From Pseudobutyrivibrio ruminis (GTDB lineage Bacteria > Bacillota > Clostridia > Lachnospirales > Lachnospiraceae): a stretch of 64,000 nucleotides of DNA. Below are positions 44,452 to 52,463 of this stretch, one piece after another. The first letter of the stretch is position 1. Every line of letters starts with the position of its first letter. Below the pieces are notes generated by a model that had not been told where the DNA came from, searched no databases, and worked only from the letters and a program-made list of their open reading frames with translations. The stretch lies in contig SVER01000004.1 of NCBI GenBank assembly GCA_015057315.1, positions 1 through 64,000 on the forward strand. Reading direction: 5' to 3'. A program made the translations under genes and the position numbers.

Positions 44452-46158
44452 TTAATTTCTACTTAATAATACAAAGTTACCTTCTTTAGCAACTTCATTT
44501 GTATATGTTTCTAATAGATATTTTCCTGTTTCATTTTCAGTAAAATACTGATATTTATCATGACCTGTGTCAATCAGTACATAATCAGCCATGTTATCAG
44601 GATTAATCTTATAATAATCTATCAGCTTAGAATTAAGCTGTGTTCTTGCATAAACTGAGTAGGTAGCCTGCCAAGCATCGCTGTTAAGATAGCCTGCACA
44701 GTTAGCACCAAAAGCCACTAATAGCTTGTCATCTTCACCTACATATTCATTTAATAGCTTCATCGAAGCCTCGTTAACTAAGTATTCATCCTCAGGAAGT
44801 GCTACTCCCTTTAATTCACCTTCGTTAACATAAATCATAGGTTCAAACACATAACAGAAGCCACCGTTACTATCTGCTACCCAGATTCCCATGAAAAACA
44901 TTCCAAGGAGCAACAGGCAATTCTTAAGGCCATAGTATCCATGCTCCTCTTCGGAAAGAAGAAGTATCATCATTATAACAACATATAATGTCATGTGCCC
45001 TGGCACTGTTACTTCCTGGTTAGTAGATATTGACCAAACAATCTGTGCAACAATGGAAATAATAAATACTGTCCAAAGGGTCATTCTGTTTTCATCTTGT
45101 CGAGTTGAATAAGAACCAATTCTTATAAAATCACTTTTTTCTTTGTCCCGCATGAAATAAGGAAACCAAAAAAAGATTATCAAACAACCATATATAAATC
45201 TAGATGTGCTAATCCCCTCCACTCTAAGCAAACATACTAATATCATAAAGATTGTAAAGTAGAGTGTTAGGATTGCTCTTTCCACATACTCATCTATTCC
45301 TCTAAGCTTATTTATAATCCAAATCAAACCTATAGGTAAATAAGCTATTACAGCAAAAGCTGCATAGGATACAAGCATTTTTCCAAAACGAATGTAGATT
45401 GGATAATCATAATCCTGATCACCTAAATTAGGAATCTGAGCTATAACATTTCCAATGCCACTGGTTAATTGCAAATAAACAATTACCAATCCGCCAATCA
45501 AAAAACAGCTCGCCACATATAGTACCACTGTAAGTGTAGGTGCCTCATCCTTTATTACGAGATAAAGCCACAATGCGCCAATGAATACAGCCATAATAAT
45601 CATAGAAGGATATGCAAGCACTGCTATGCAGGTAGCTATAGCAGTTAAGATACCATACACGCTCTTCCTACTTTTGTAAAACCTAAACATATAGCACATG
45701 ATTAATATCATTGCAAAATCACAAAAAGATTTATAGGAAAAATTCTTCCAGCCTATTACGAACATGTAATAAAACAAAGCAGCTGGATATGCGCCCTTAT
45801 CATAATCGCTATCTAACAAAACAATATATAGATAGATTGATATAATCAATCGCACTGTCATGTAACAAATACGCATATACGATACCAGTCCGATATTTAT
45901 AGAAAAGCTAGCGAACAGCGGCTGTAGCACATAATAATACAAAGCCAAAAATGGATATGCTAAAATCCCACCAGTCTGCAATGCTTCCCAACTATCAACA
46001 AACATGCGCTGTCCCTGGAATATTCCCTTGTAAATAGCCAGTAGTCCATTCTCATCTACATAAAAACCGTATGAAATTGTGGCATAAGACCAAACTACAA
46101 TAATGACTGCCAAAATCACTTTTAATATATTTGTTCTTTTTTCATTATATTCTATCAT
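44452..46158 (-). CDS. GT-C-like polytopic membrane protein
   Basis: A 568-residue protein with about 13 helices. The first outer loop has SYGFYVDENGLLAIYKGIFQ with an Asp-Glu pair and a second has QTGGILAYPFLALYYYVLQP. A short C-terminal soluble domain (GEDDKLLVAFGANCAGYLNS) ends the chain. A frame from a GTG at 46170 exists, but that GTG is part of the AGGTGG ribosome binding site, and the ATG at 46158, 8 bases on, is the likely start. It is divergent from the flippase at 46273 and heads the run of genes to its left. Confidence 0.68.
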   Translation of the reverse strand: MIEYNEKRTNILKVILAVIIVVWSYATISYGFYVDENGLLAIYKGIFQGQRMFVDSWEALQTGGILAYPFLALYYYVLQPLFASFSINIGLVSYMRICYMTVRLIISIYLYIVLLDSDYDKGAYPAALFYYMFVIGWKNFSYKSFCDFAMILIMCYMFRFYKSRKSVYGILTAIATCIAVLAYPSMIIMAVFIGALWLYLVIKDEAPTLTVVLYVASCFLIGGLVIVYLQLTSGIGNVIAQIPNLGDQDYDYPIYIRFGKMLVSYAAFAVIAYLPIGLIWIINKLRGIDEYVERAILTLYFTIFMILVCLLRVEGISTSRFIYGCLIIFFWFPYFMRDKEKSDFIRIGSYSTRQDENRMTLWTVFIISIVAQIVWSISTNQEVTVPGHMTLYVVIMMILLLSEEEHGYYGLKNCLLLLGMFFMGIWVADSNGGFCYVFEPMIYVNEGELKGVALPEDEYLVNEASMKLLNEYVGEDDKLLVAFGANCAGYLNSDAWQATYSVYARTQLNSKLIDYYKINPDNMADYVLIDTGHDKYQYFTENETGKYLLETYTNEVAKEGNFVLLSRN

Positions 46159-46211
46159 CTTATAGTCCACCTATTCTTACTCATAGTCTTTTATATTTTA
46201 AACTATTATCT

Positions 46212-46240
46212 TTGCTTATGCTAGTCTATAAGTGTATAAT
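46212..46240 (+). promoter_or_regulatory. Promoter of the plus-strand flippase gene
   Basis: TTGCTT at 46212-46217 and a perfect TATAAT at 46235-46240 are separated by 17 bases, about 30 bases before the flippase ATG, which is preceded by AGGAGG. The 114-bp divergent gap must also hold the promoter of the gene at 44452, but I see no clear boxes in that direction. Confidence 0.72.
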
Positions 46241-46272
46241 TAGTCTGATTTATCACTCTTTAGGAGGTACTA

Positions 46273-47802
46273 ATGTCAAAAAAACATCAAAGTATTATAA
46301 CTACTACGTTAATTGTCTCAGGATTAACACTTTGCTTCAAGGCTCTAGGCTTTGTAAAACAAGCTGTTATTGCCTATTATTTTGGAACTACATTTGAAAC
46401 AGATATATACAATGTTGCCTTTAATTTTGTAGGAATGTTGTCTTCTGCATTTATAAAGTCCATCACACTTTCCATTGTCAGCATATATACTCATTGTTTA
46501 GTGCAAAAAGGACGTGAAGCTGCATCCAAATTAATCTCTGCTTGCTTAGAGATAATGCTTCCGATAGTTCTGATGGTATTGTTGGTTGCCTACATGCTCA
46601 CTCCTTTGATTGCAAAAATGCTGGCTCCAACATACAATCCTGCAGAAGCAACACTATTACAGCATTATCTTATGATTTGTTATCCATTCTTTTTATTTGC
46701 TGTTATTACTTTACTATGGACTTCATTAATGGATTCAAATAAGGATTTCGTCATTAGTCGTACCGAATCCTTTATTACCAGCACGGTAACTATCTTATGC
46801 TGCGTTCTTCTTTATAGTGTTCAAGCTGTTACATCATTAGTAATTGCTCAATATATTAGCTATATTATCTTTGCCATATTATTGCTTATACGAGGTCGTA
46901 GATACTATAAGTTCACATTTACAAGGATTTCTGATGTCCCTGAAGTTAAAACGGTACTGCTAACCGCATTACCTATTTTTATAGGAGGCTCCGTTTCTCA
47001 GATAAACAAGATTGTAGATAACTCTATATCTACCGGTCTTGGACACGGTAGTGTTTCTGCTTTATCCTATGCTGTATCGTTAGAAGATTTTGTTTGTATC
47101 GTTCTTGTTAATAATGTGGTAGATATTCTCTACGTTAACTTTTCAACATACGTTGCTGAAAACAATCAGGATAAATTAAAGGAGACCATGAAAAATGCTA
47201 TCAATATCATGATTTCCATCATGATTCCAATAACTATAGTAACATGCTTATGTTCTAAAGAAATAGTTACAATCGCATACTTCAGAGGTAATTTTGACAA
47301 ATCATCACTTATAATGACTAGCGCTGCATTAATTGGATACGCCATTGGATTTACCAGCTCAGGAGTACGAGATATTATTATACGAGTTCTTTACTCCTTT
47401 AAAGATACCAAAGGACCTATGATTACCGGTTTTTTCGCTGTTGCAATTAATATTATCAGCAGTATTGTACTATCCAAGTTTATAGGTATTATGGGTGTTT
47501 CCCTGGCAAGTTCAATCTGCTTAACAGTCAACTTTTTTATAAATTCATTTATGTTAAAAAAACACATGCCAAGCTATACCCTTAAACTGTTTATTCCTAC
47601 TCTCCTCAAGCAGCTTCCGGGATGTGCTCTGTTAGTATTGATAACACTTGGGGTTAAGCATATATTAACTAACAGTATTCTGATTTTCATTTGCTCTGCT
47701 GTTATTGGTCTTTCAGTATATGCTATTTTATTACTGATTATGAAGGTCGAGGAAATAGTCATTATAAAAGATAAATTAATACATAAACTAACAAAGAGTT
47801 GA
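46273..47802 (+). CDS. MurJ/MVF-type lipid flippase
   Basis: A 509-residue protein with about 14 helices of the MVF family: LTLCFKALGFVKQAVIAYYFG at the N-terminus is the typical first helix pair, and SVSALSYAVSLEDFV and YAIGFTSSGVRDIIIRVLYSF are conserved segments. MurJ flips lipid II; homologues in glycan loci flip lipid-linked oligosaccharides. It is the only plus-strand gene of the locus, with its own promoter and strong ribosome binding site, so it is regulated separately. Its stop codon lies in the stem of the shared terminator. It is clearly distinct from the Wzx-type protein at 13446. Confidence 0.88.
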   Translation: MSKKHQSIITTTLIVSGLTLCFKALGFVKQAVIAYYFGTTFETDIYNVAFNFVGMLSSAFIKSITLSIVSIYTHCLVQKGREAASKLISACLEIMLPIVLMVLLVAYMLTPLIAKMLAPTYNPAEATLLQHYLMICYPFFLFAVITLLWTSLMDSNKDFVISRTESFITSTVTILCCVLLYSVQAVTSLVIAQYISYIIFAILLLIRGRRYYKFTFTRISDVPEVKTVLLTALPIFIGGSVSQINKIVDNSISTGLGHGSVSALSYAVSLEDFVCIVLVNNVVDILYVNFSTYVAENNQDKLKETMKNAINIMISIMIPITIVTCLCSKEIVTIAYFRGNFDKSSLIMTSAALIGYAIGFTSSGVRDIIIRVLYSFKDTKGPMITGFFAVAINIISSIVLSKFIGIMGVSLASSICLTVNFFINSFMLKKHMPSYTLKLFIPTLLKQLPGCALLVLITLGVKHILTNSILIFICSAVIGLSVYAILLLIMKVEEIVIIKDKLIHKLTKS

Positions 47803-47824
47803 GCATAAAGCCCAACTCTTTGTT
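47791..47824. terminator. Bidirectional terminator between convergent genes
   Basis: ACAAAGAGTTG and CAACTCTTTGT form a perfect 11-bp stem around a 10-12-base loop, with a T-run on the plus side and A/T-rich sequence on the other. It ends both the flippase transcript and the minus-strand operon that finishes at 47828. Confidence 0.85.
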
Positions 47825-47827
47825 TAT

Positions 47828-49414
47828 TTACTGGTATTTAGAAGGTGTAATAAATTCTACCTTTATTCCCTCTTCCTTTACTCTATTAAATAACTTTTTA
47901 TGATATTCATTACGCTTCTGTGCTTCTTCGGCATTATATGGATGTCTCATAGATGCATCATAGTAGTTCTCATTAATATCTACTGAGAATCCATCAAAGC
48001 CTGCAAGTAACAATTCCTTGGCTTCGCATTTACGAAGTAAATTGACAGCTATTACAGCGGCAGAATCATGTGTCTGCTCATCTACATCAATCCACTTACT
48101 GTAATCAAGGACCTTGACATTTCCTCTTCCACCTTTAGAAATATTAGATGGTACAATAACATTCTTGGCTTCTGCAACAGCCTTGTTATATGCTTCTGTT
48201 CTTGTAGTAAGCTGATAATCAAAATCTATAGGAAGAGTGCTGTTAAGACCTATGCTTAACACATCCTCTTCTTTAATCAATTCAGCTATCTTATCCTGAG
48301 CCTCAATTACACTTCTACCAGGCGCAACAAGAAGGACACGCTTACCTTCAACTGACGCTTTAATATCTTTAACAGCACTTTCATCGTCTACAGATTTGCT
48401 CTTGTTATACTCAAGATATACATTCTCTGCATACACCTTATCAAAAGAAATCTTTTTTTCTTCTGCAAGCATATTTAGTAGCTCACTAACCTGATCAATT
48501 GGAAGCATGTGCTTGTTGAAATAATAGCTAGCATAACTTGGAGTACAATGATTTGCAGATGAAAGATAGTACTCCGGAGCATAACCCCAATAAAACTCAT
48601 TATGAAGCTGATTAATAACCTTATCAATAACATCAAGAAGTGGCTGTACAGTGTAATTACCACCATAGAACAAATTCAAATGCTCTAGTAATAATTCTGT
48701 GTTAAGGTTACCTGCGCCTTTACCCATACCCATAATTGAGCTATCAATCATAATCTCTCTTGTAGTAGGGAACTGTAGCATTGATATTGCATTTGAATAT
48801 GAAAGCTGAAGGTTGTTATGTGAGTGGAAGCCAATTGGCATAGTTCTTATAAGATTATAATCTACCAAATTCAACATACGTTCCATATCATTTGGACGCA
48901 TCTCTCCAAAGCTATCTACAATATAAAATCCACTGGCATCTGAAAGCTGCTCATTTACTGTCTCGATAAGTTCCAAAAGTTCCTTATCAGAATAACGCAT
49001 CGTAATCATTGGCTGAACAAAGAACTCATATCCCTTTGACATGATGATTCTAGCAAGCTCAATCATGTTAAAACGATCCTTCTTATGGAATGCCATTCTG
49101 ATTCCATCAATAGTATCCTCGCCTCTTGGAGCAAGATTGTTTACATCGAATTTACCATAATCAATCATTGCAACATATTTAATACCTGGCTTTTTATGCT
49201 TTAAAATAGTCTCTTTGATAGCTGTATCATTTATAAACTTTGTTCTTCCGCTTGGAGAACCAGCCTTGTCATCAATGTAACCCATTTCAATAATATCGAT
49301 GTTAGCTGCTTCTTGAGCTGCCAAGATTTTTTCCATGTAATCCTGTCCAAAGTTGAAATCATTTACACAACCACCATCTCTGAGAGTTACATCTAAAACT
49401 TTAATTCTATCCAT
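47828..49414 (-). CDS. DRE-TIM aldolase fused to a C-terminal Rossmann-like domain
   Basis: The 528-residue protein has an N-terminal HMG-CoA-lyase/4-hydroxy-2-oxovalerate-aldolase-type barrel (1-300): VLDVTLRDGGCVNDF with the metal-binding Asp, and GFHSHNNLQLSYSNA with the two metal His, plus MGMGKGAGNLNTELL. Residues 325-528 form a second alpha/beta domain starting GKRVLLVAPGRSVIEA, with ELLLAGFDGFSVD later, reminiscent of DUF115/sialyltransferase-type folds. Members of the barrel family join or split pyruvate and an aldehyde. Placed before a CMP-sugar synthetase gene in this operon, it may form a 2-keto-sugar acid backbone. GGAGG precedes the ATG. The function is inferred from context. Confidence 0.8.
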   Translation of the reverse strand: MDRIKVLDVTLRDGGCVNDFNFGQDYMEKILAAQEAANIDIIEMGYIDDKAGSPSGRTKFINDTAIKETILKHKKPGIKYVAMIDYGKFDVNNLAPRGEDTIDGIRMAFHKKDRFNMIELARIIMSKGYEFFVQPMITMRYSDKELLELIETVNEQLSDASGFYIVDSFGEMRPNDMERMLNLVDYNLIRTMPIGFHSHNNLQLSYSNAISMLQFPTTREIMIDSSIMGMGKGAGNLNTELLLEHLNLFYGGNYTVQPLLDVIDKVINQLHNEFYWGYAPEYYLSSANHCTPSYASYYFNKHMLPIDQVSELLNMLAEEKKISFDKVYAENVYLEYNKSKSVDDESAVKDIKASVEGKRVLLVAPGRSVIEAQDKIAELIKEEDVLSIGLNSTLPIDFDYQLTTRTEAYNKAVAEAKNVIVPSNISKGGRGNVKVLDYSKWIDVDEQTHDSAAVIAVNLLRKCEAKELLLAGFDGFSVDINENYYDASMRHPYNAEEAQKRNEYHKKLFNRVKEEGIKVEFITPSKYQ

Positions 49415-49434
49415 TAATTATTCCTCCATATTGC

Positions 49435-50079
49435 TTACAAATCTAGATCGACGATTTTTTCTGCCAAATCAAAATCCTCTGGATTATCAATATCTACAGC
49501 CTCCTTGAATGAGACTTCACTGACATAAGGCTTGTCACCGATTCGTCTATGCTTGTTTTTGAAAACATCCTTTGTAAATACATATACACCAGATGTCTCC
49601 TGATATATTGGTGTTAAATCCTGTGTACGTGGCACATTAGTGGCATCAAAATTAAGCGGTTCTCCGTTTTGCCATAAATAATCCTGCAGCTTTAAAGCAC
49701 AGAATGCAGAATCGTACTCGCCAGATTTAACTGCATTAATACACTGTTCCATTGTTTCCTTTTTGATGAAAGGAGCTGTTGCATGGGCATATACATAAAT
49801 ATCAGCATCTACTTCATTCATGAAGTTTTCAAATATCTGAGAAAAATTAGATGTAGGTAAATCTAAAACCTCTGGTCTTTTTACGAAATTTACACCTTCA
49901 GGAAGATATGGTACTACCTCCTCTGAACTACAATATACATTAATGCTATCACATAAGCCTGTAGCCTTAAGGCTATCAAGCTCATACTGGAGCAAAGGCT
50001 TATTGCCAAGCATCCTTGTATTCTTACCTGGGCATCTTTCATTTTTAAGTTTAATTGGCATTATTGCAACAATTTTCAT
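49435..50079 (-). CDS. CMP-sugar (acylneuraminate-type) cytidylyltransferase
   Basis: A 214-residue protein beginning VAIMPIKLKNERCPGKNTRML, the nucleotide-binding loop of the CMP-NeuAc/CMP-Kdo synthetase family, followed by PLLQYELDSL and VYAHATAPFIKKETM. It would transfer CMP from CTP to the anomeric hydroxyl of an ulosonic acid. It is one of two such enzymes in the window; this one is shorter and sits between the aldolase fusion and a capsule-type transferase. GGAG precedes the start. Confidence 0.87.
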   Translation of the reverse strand: MKIVAIMPIKLKNERCPGKNTRMLGNKPLLQYELDSLKATGLCDSINVYCSSEEVVPYLPEGVNFVKRPEVLDLPTSNFSQIFENFMNEVDADIYVYAHATAPFIKKETMEQCINAVKSGEYDSAFCALKLQDYLWQNGEPLNFDATNVPRTQDLTPIYQETSGVYVFTKDVFKNKHRRIGDKPYVSEVSFKEAVDIDNPEDFDLAEKIVDLDL

Positions 50080-50094
50080 TTGAATATCTCCAAT

Positions 50095-51501
50095 CTATAT
50101 AAATTCCTTTATAAAATTGCAAATGTTTTCCATTGAGTCAGGTTCAAATATGCTTTCTGGATCAACATATACAACCTTGTCGTTATCTAGTATATCAATA
50201 ATCTGTTCAGCATTTTCTACAATTGGAACACCATATCCGTTAATTAAATACTCCATATTTCTACCAGTCTCTCCAATGTCAAGTAGAATAGTGCCACAAC
50301 TAAAGCCTATACTTTCCCAAACTGACGCTGAAACTGTGCTAATAGTTACATTGCTTTCTGCTAAATATCTAAAAATATGATTATCTAGAGTATCAATTAT
50401 ATCTACCTTTTTATCTAATAACCAAGGATATCTTTCCTTATAAAATCCAAATTCCTTTGGATGTAATTTATAAATAATTCTATATTTATTACCAAGCTTA
50501 TCAGCCAAATCTGCCGCAATCTTACTGATATAAATTCCTTCTCTTTCTGTAGAAATAAAGCATATTGTATTTTTTTCTTTAGGATATTTTGATTTATATT
50601 TTTCTCTTTCTCGCTCAAAGAATGGAAAGCCTACAGTATGCATCTTTACATCAGAAGGCAAGTGAACTATCTGTTCCTGTGTTCTACTATAAATCAATTC
50701 ATGCTCAGGCAAAACCTCTACATTGTCCTCTGGGTTAAACTGCATAGGTGTCAATGTCGGAAATGCAAACCCATGAGCATATTCCGCTGTTGGAATGCCT
50801 CTTTCTTTGCCAAGGGCACTATATGCAAAGCTTTCCATAGAGTAATAACAAAGCTCCATTATAAGCTTTGGCTGGACTCGGTCTAATATTTTACTGCAAA
50901 ATGCTTTTGTGATTTCGTAATAATACATACGCTCCACAAAACCTTCTATTAATTCGTCCTTAACATCTGGTCCGAAGGTATCCTTAATTGCATCAAATAT
51001 ACTGCCATAGCTTTCTATTACAGCCTTAGTATATTCTCTTTTTTTCTTAGTGTTAAACTTGTTAGCAAGCTTTACTGCGATGTTTGTTTTGAAAGCAACT
51101 CTATCTGTGAAGAACACATTATCCATACCATTAGGCTGTAGGTGTGTATGATTGTCAGGATGTTCTACCAACAGACTATTAAACTGTTTAGAAACTTCAT
51201 CAAAAAAGATGTTTTCATAGACCCCTGTCTCAATGTTTTTGTTTCTACGTCCATCTGCAACAAATAACACATCAACCTTTTTTCTAGGAAGTGGCTTTAT
51301 AGCATTTAATGCCATGGATATTAATTCCTTTTTGCTAAATGGAGTCTGAGTTCCCTCTTCACGGCCTACAGTATGTTTTTTTATAGTGTTATGAATCTCG
51401 TATCTGTAAAGAGTCCACACTGGAATACCACATGCTCTTATGCTATTACATTTATATTTACGTTCAAATTCTAGGAAGTTCTCTATTGAAGGAGTTTTCA
51501 T
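50095..51501 (-). CDS. Capsule-type glycosyltransferase (GT-B; KpsS/CDP-glycerol transferase-like)
   Basis: A 468-residue soluble protein. The N-terminal half is specific to the group (KPLPRKKVDVLFVADGRRN, AEYAHGFAFP); the C-terminal half has CFISTEREGIYIS, YKLHPKEFGFYKERYP and TISTVSASVWESIGFSCGTILLD, the layout of capsule synthesis and CDP-glycerol transferase proteins, where the H-P pair binds the nucleotide. As the upstream member of the cassette with a CMP-sugar synthetase and aldolase, it is the candidate transferase for the CMP-sugar. AAAGGA points to the ATG at 51501 rather than 51516. Confidence 0.68.
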   Translation of the reverse strand: MKTPSIENFLEFERKYKCNSIRACGIPVWTLYRYEIHNTIKKHTVGREEGTQTPFSKKELISMALNAIKPLPRKKVDVLFVADGRRNKNIETGVYENIFFDEVSKQFNSLLVEHPDNHTHLQPNGMDNVFFTDRVAFKTNIAVKLANKFNTKKKREYTKAVIESYGSIFDAIKDTFGPDVKDELIEGFVERMYYYEITKAFCSKILDRVQPKLIMELCYYSMESFAYSALGKERGIPTAEYAHGFAFPTLTPMQFNPEDNVEVLPEHELIYSRTQEQIVHLPSDVKMHTVGFPFFEREREKYKSKYPKEKNTICFISTEREGIYISKIAADLADKLGNKYRIIYKLHPKEFGFYKERYPWLLDKKVDIIDTLDNHIFRYLAESNVTISTVSASVWESIGFSCGTILLDIGETGRNMEYLINGYGVPIVENAEQIIDILDNDKVVYVDPESIFEPDSMENICNFIKEFI

Positions 51502-51565
51502 ATTCTGTCCTTTCATTTTTGTTTATGATTTTGTGTGATCATATTATATCACGCTTTACACAAAA

Positions 51566-51757
51566 AAGGCTTCCCCCTCTGGGGGAAGCTGTCAATATTC
51601 TTGATTTGTGAAACAAATCGAGAACATGATGAGCCCATTGCCGAAGGCAATTTTTAAATGGGCGAATATCCTTGTCAGGTGACTGATGAGAGTTTCATTC
51701 TAAGAATCCCCTCATCCGTCTGCTACGCATCCACCTTCCCCCAGAGGGGGAAGGCAA
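51566..51757. repeat. Intergenic repeat, two inverted copies
   Basis: The left copy (51568-51700) opens with a GCTTCCCCC/GGGGGAAGC hairpin followed by TGTCA and ends near CAGGTGACTGATGAG. The right copy (51708-51757) reads CCCTCATCCGTC, TGCTACGCATCCACC, then CTTCCCCC/GGGGGAAG. They are diverged relatives of the repeat at 53431 in opposite orientation. The left copy holds an extra hairpin (ATTGCCGAAGGCAAT). The region contains no gene. Confidence 0.75.
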
Positions 51758-51769
51758 TTGTTTTAATTA

Positions 51770-52303
51770 TTACTGTAACTCAACTCCTGGATGATAGTTT
51801 AATGTCTGTACAGGAATTGCGCCTGCCTTAGGACCTGTCTGACCCTTTACAAAATCGTATACACTGTAAATTGTGCAGTTGTACCATAATGCATTAGTCT
51901 TTGTAGGGATTGGTCTCCATCCTTCTGTCTTTCTTGTAGTAACATAATGAATATAATAGCCCACAATATCATCACCATATAAAGGCTGTAAATCTGGATT
52001 TCTTGATGCATAAACATCTACGTTGAATGCAACCGAAGGCTGTCTCTGCTCCCAGATTCCAAATGTTACGAAATGGTTAAAGAGTGTCATTTCATCTTCA
52101 CCTAATTCATTCTTAACATCTGGATACATCTTAGCATACTCTTTAGCGTTGAAAATTGTGTAAATAGTCTTAATCTCATCTGTAGTAAGCTGTCTTCTAT
52201 GAGCTTCGCCTGCAGCTGACATTGCACAACTATTAACGCTAAAAACTGTTACTGCCATAAATGTAGCTAACATCAGCGATAATACTTTTACAAATCTCTT
52301 CAT
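51770..52303 (-). CDS. Secreted protein with YPDV/NPDL-type repeats
   Basis: A 177-residue protein with a clear signal peptide (MKRFVKVLSLMLATFMAVTV, cleavage near residue 27-31). The mature part has two related units: FNAKEYAKMYPDV with FNHFVTFGIWEQRQ, and FNVDVYASRNPDL with YYIHYVTTRKTEGWR. Such repeats are common in exported proteins of clostridia; a role in binding wall glycans is plausible but not shown. AGGAGGAG precedes the ATG and a promoter lies at 52343. It is the only exported soluble protein in the locus. Confidence 0.82.
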   Translation of the reverse strand: MKRFVKVLSLMLATFMAVTVFSVNSCAMSAAGEAHRRQLTTDEIKTIYTIFNAKEYAKMYPDVKNELGEDEMTLFNHFVTFGIWEQRQPSVAFNVDVYASRNPDLQPLYGDDIVGYYIHYVTTRKTEGWRPIPTKTNALWYNCTIYSVYDFVKGQTGPKAGAIPVQTLNYHPGVELQ

Positions 52304-52342
52304 ATCCTACTCCTCCTAGATATAGTCTTTTTATTCATTATT

Positions 52343-52371
52343 ATTGTAAATAATGTATATGTCTAATTCAA
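52343..52371 (-). promoter_or_regulatory. Promoter of the secreted-protein gene
   Basis: On the minus strand TTGAAT (52366-52371) and TACAAT (52343-52348) are 17 bases apart, about 40 bases ahead of the ATG at 52303. This suggests transcription independent of the genes upstream. Confidence 0.5.
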
Positions 52372-52416
52372 GGAAATGTTGTGAAATTTTGGTTATTTTT
52401 AATACCCATTATTTAC

Positions 52417-52463
52417 CCCTCATCCGCCCCTTCGGGGCACCTTCCCCCCAGGGGGAAGGCTTA
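52417..52463 (-). repeat. Intergenic repeat, short variant
   Basis: After the TAA of the gene at 52461, the minus strand reads GCCTTCCCCC-TGG-GGGGAAGG, then GCCCC-GAA-GGGGC and GGATGAGGGG. It keeps the first hairpin and the TGAGG end of the family but replaces the GTCAGC palindrome with a GC-rich one. It could work as a transcription terminator. Confidence 0.7.
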
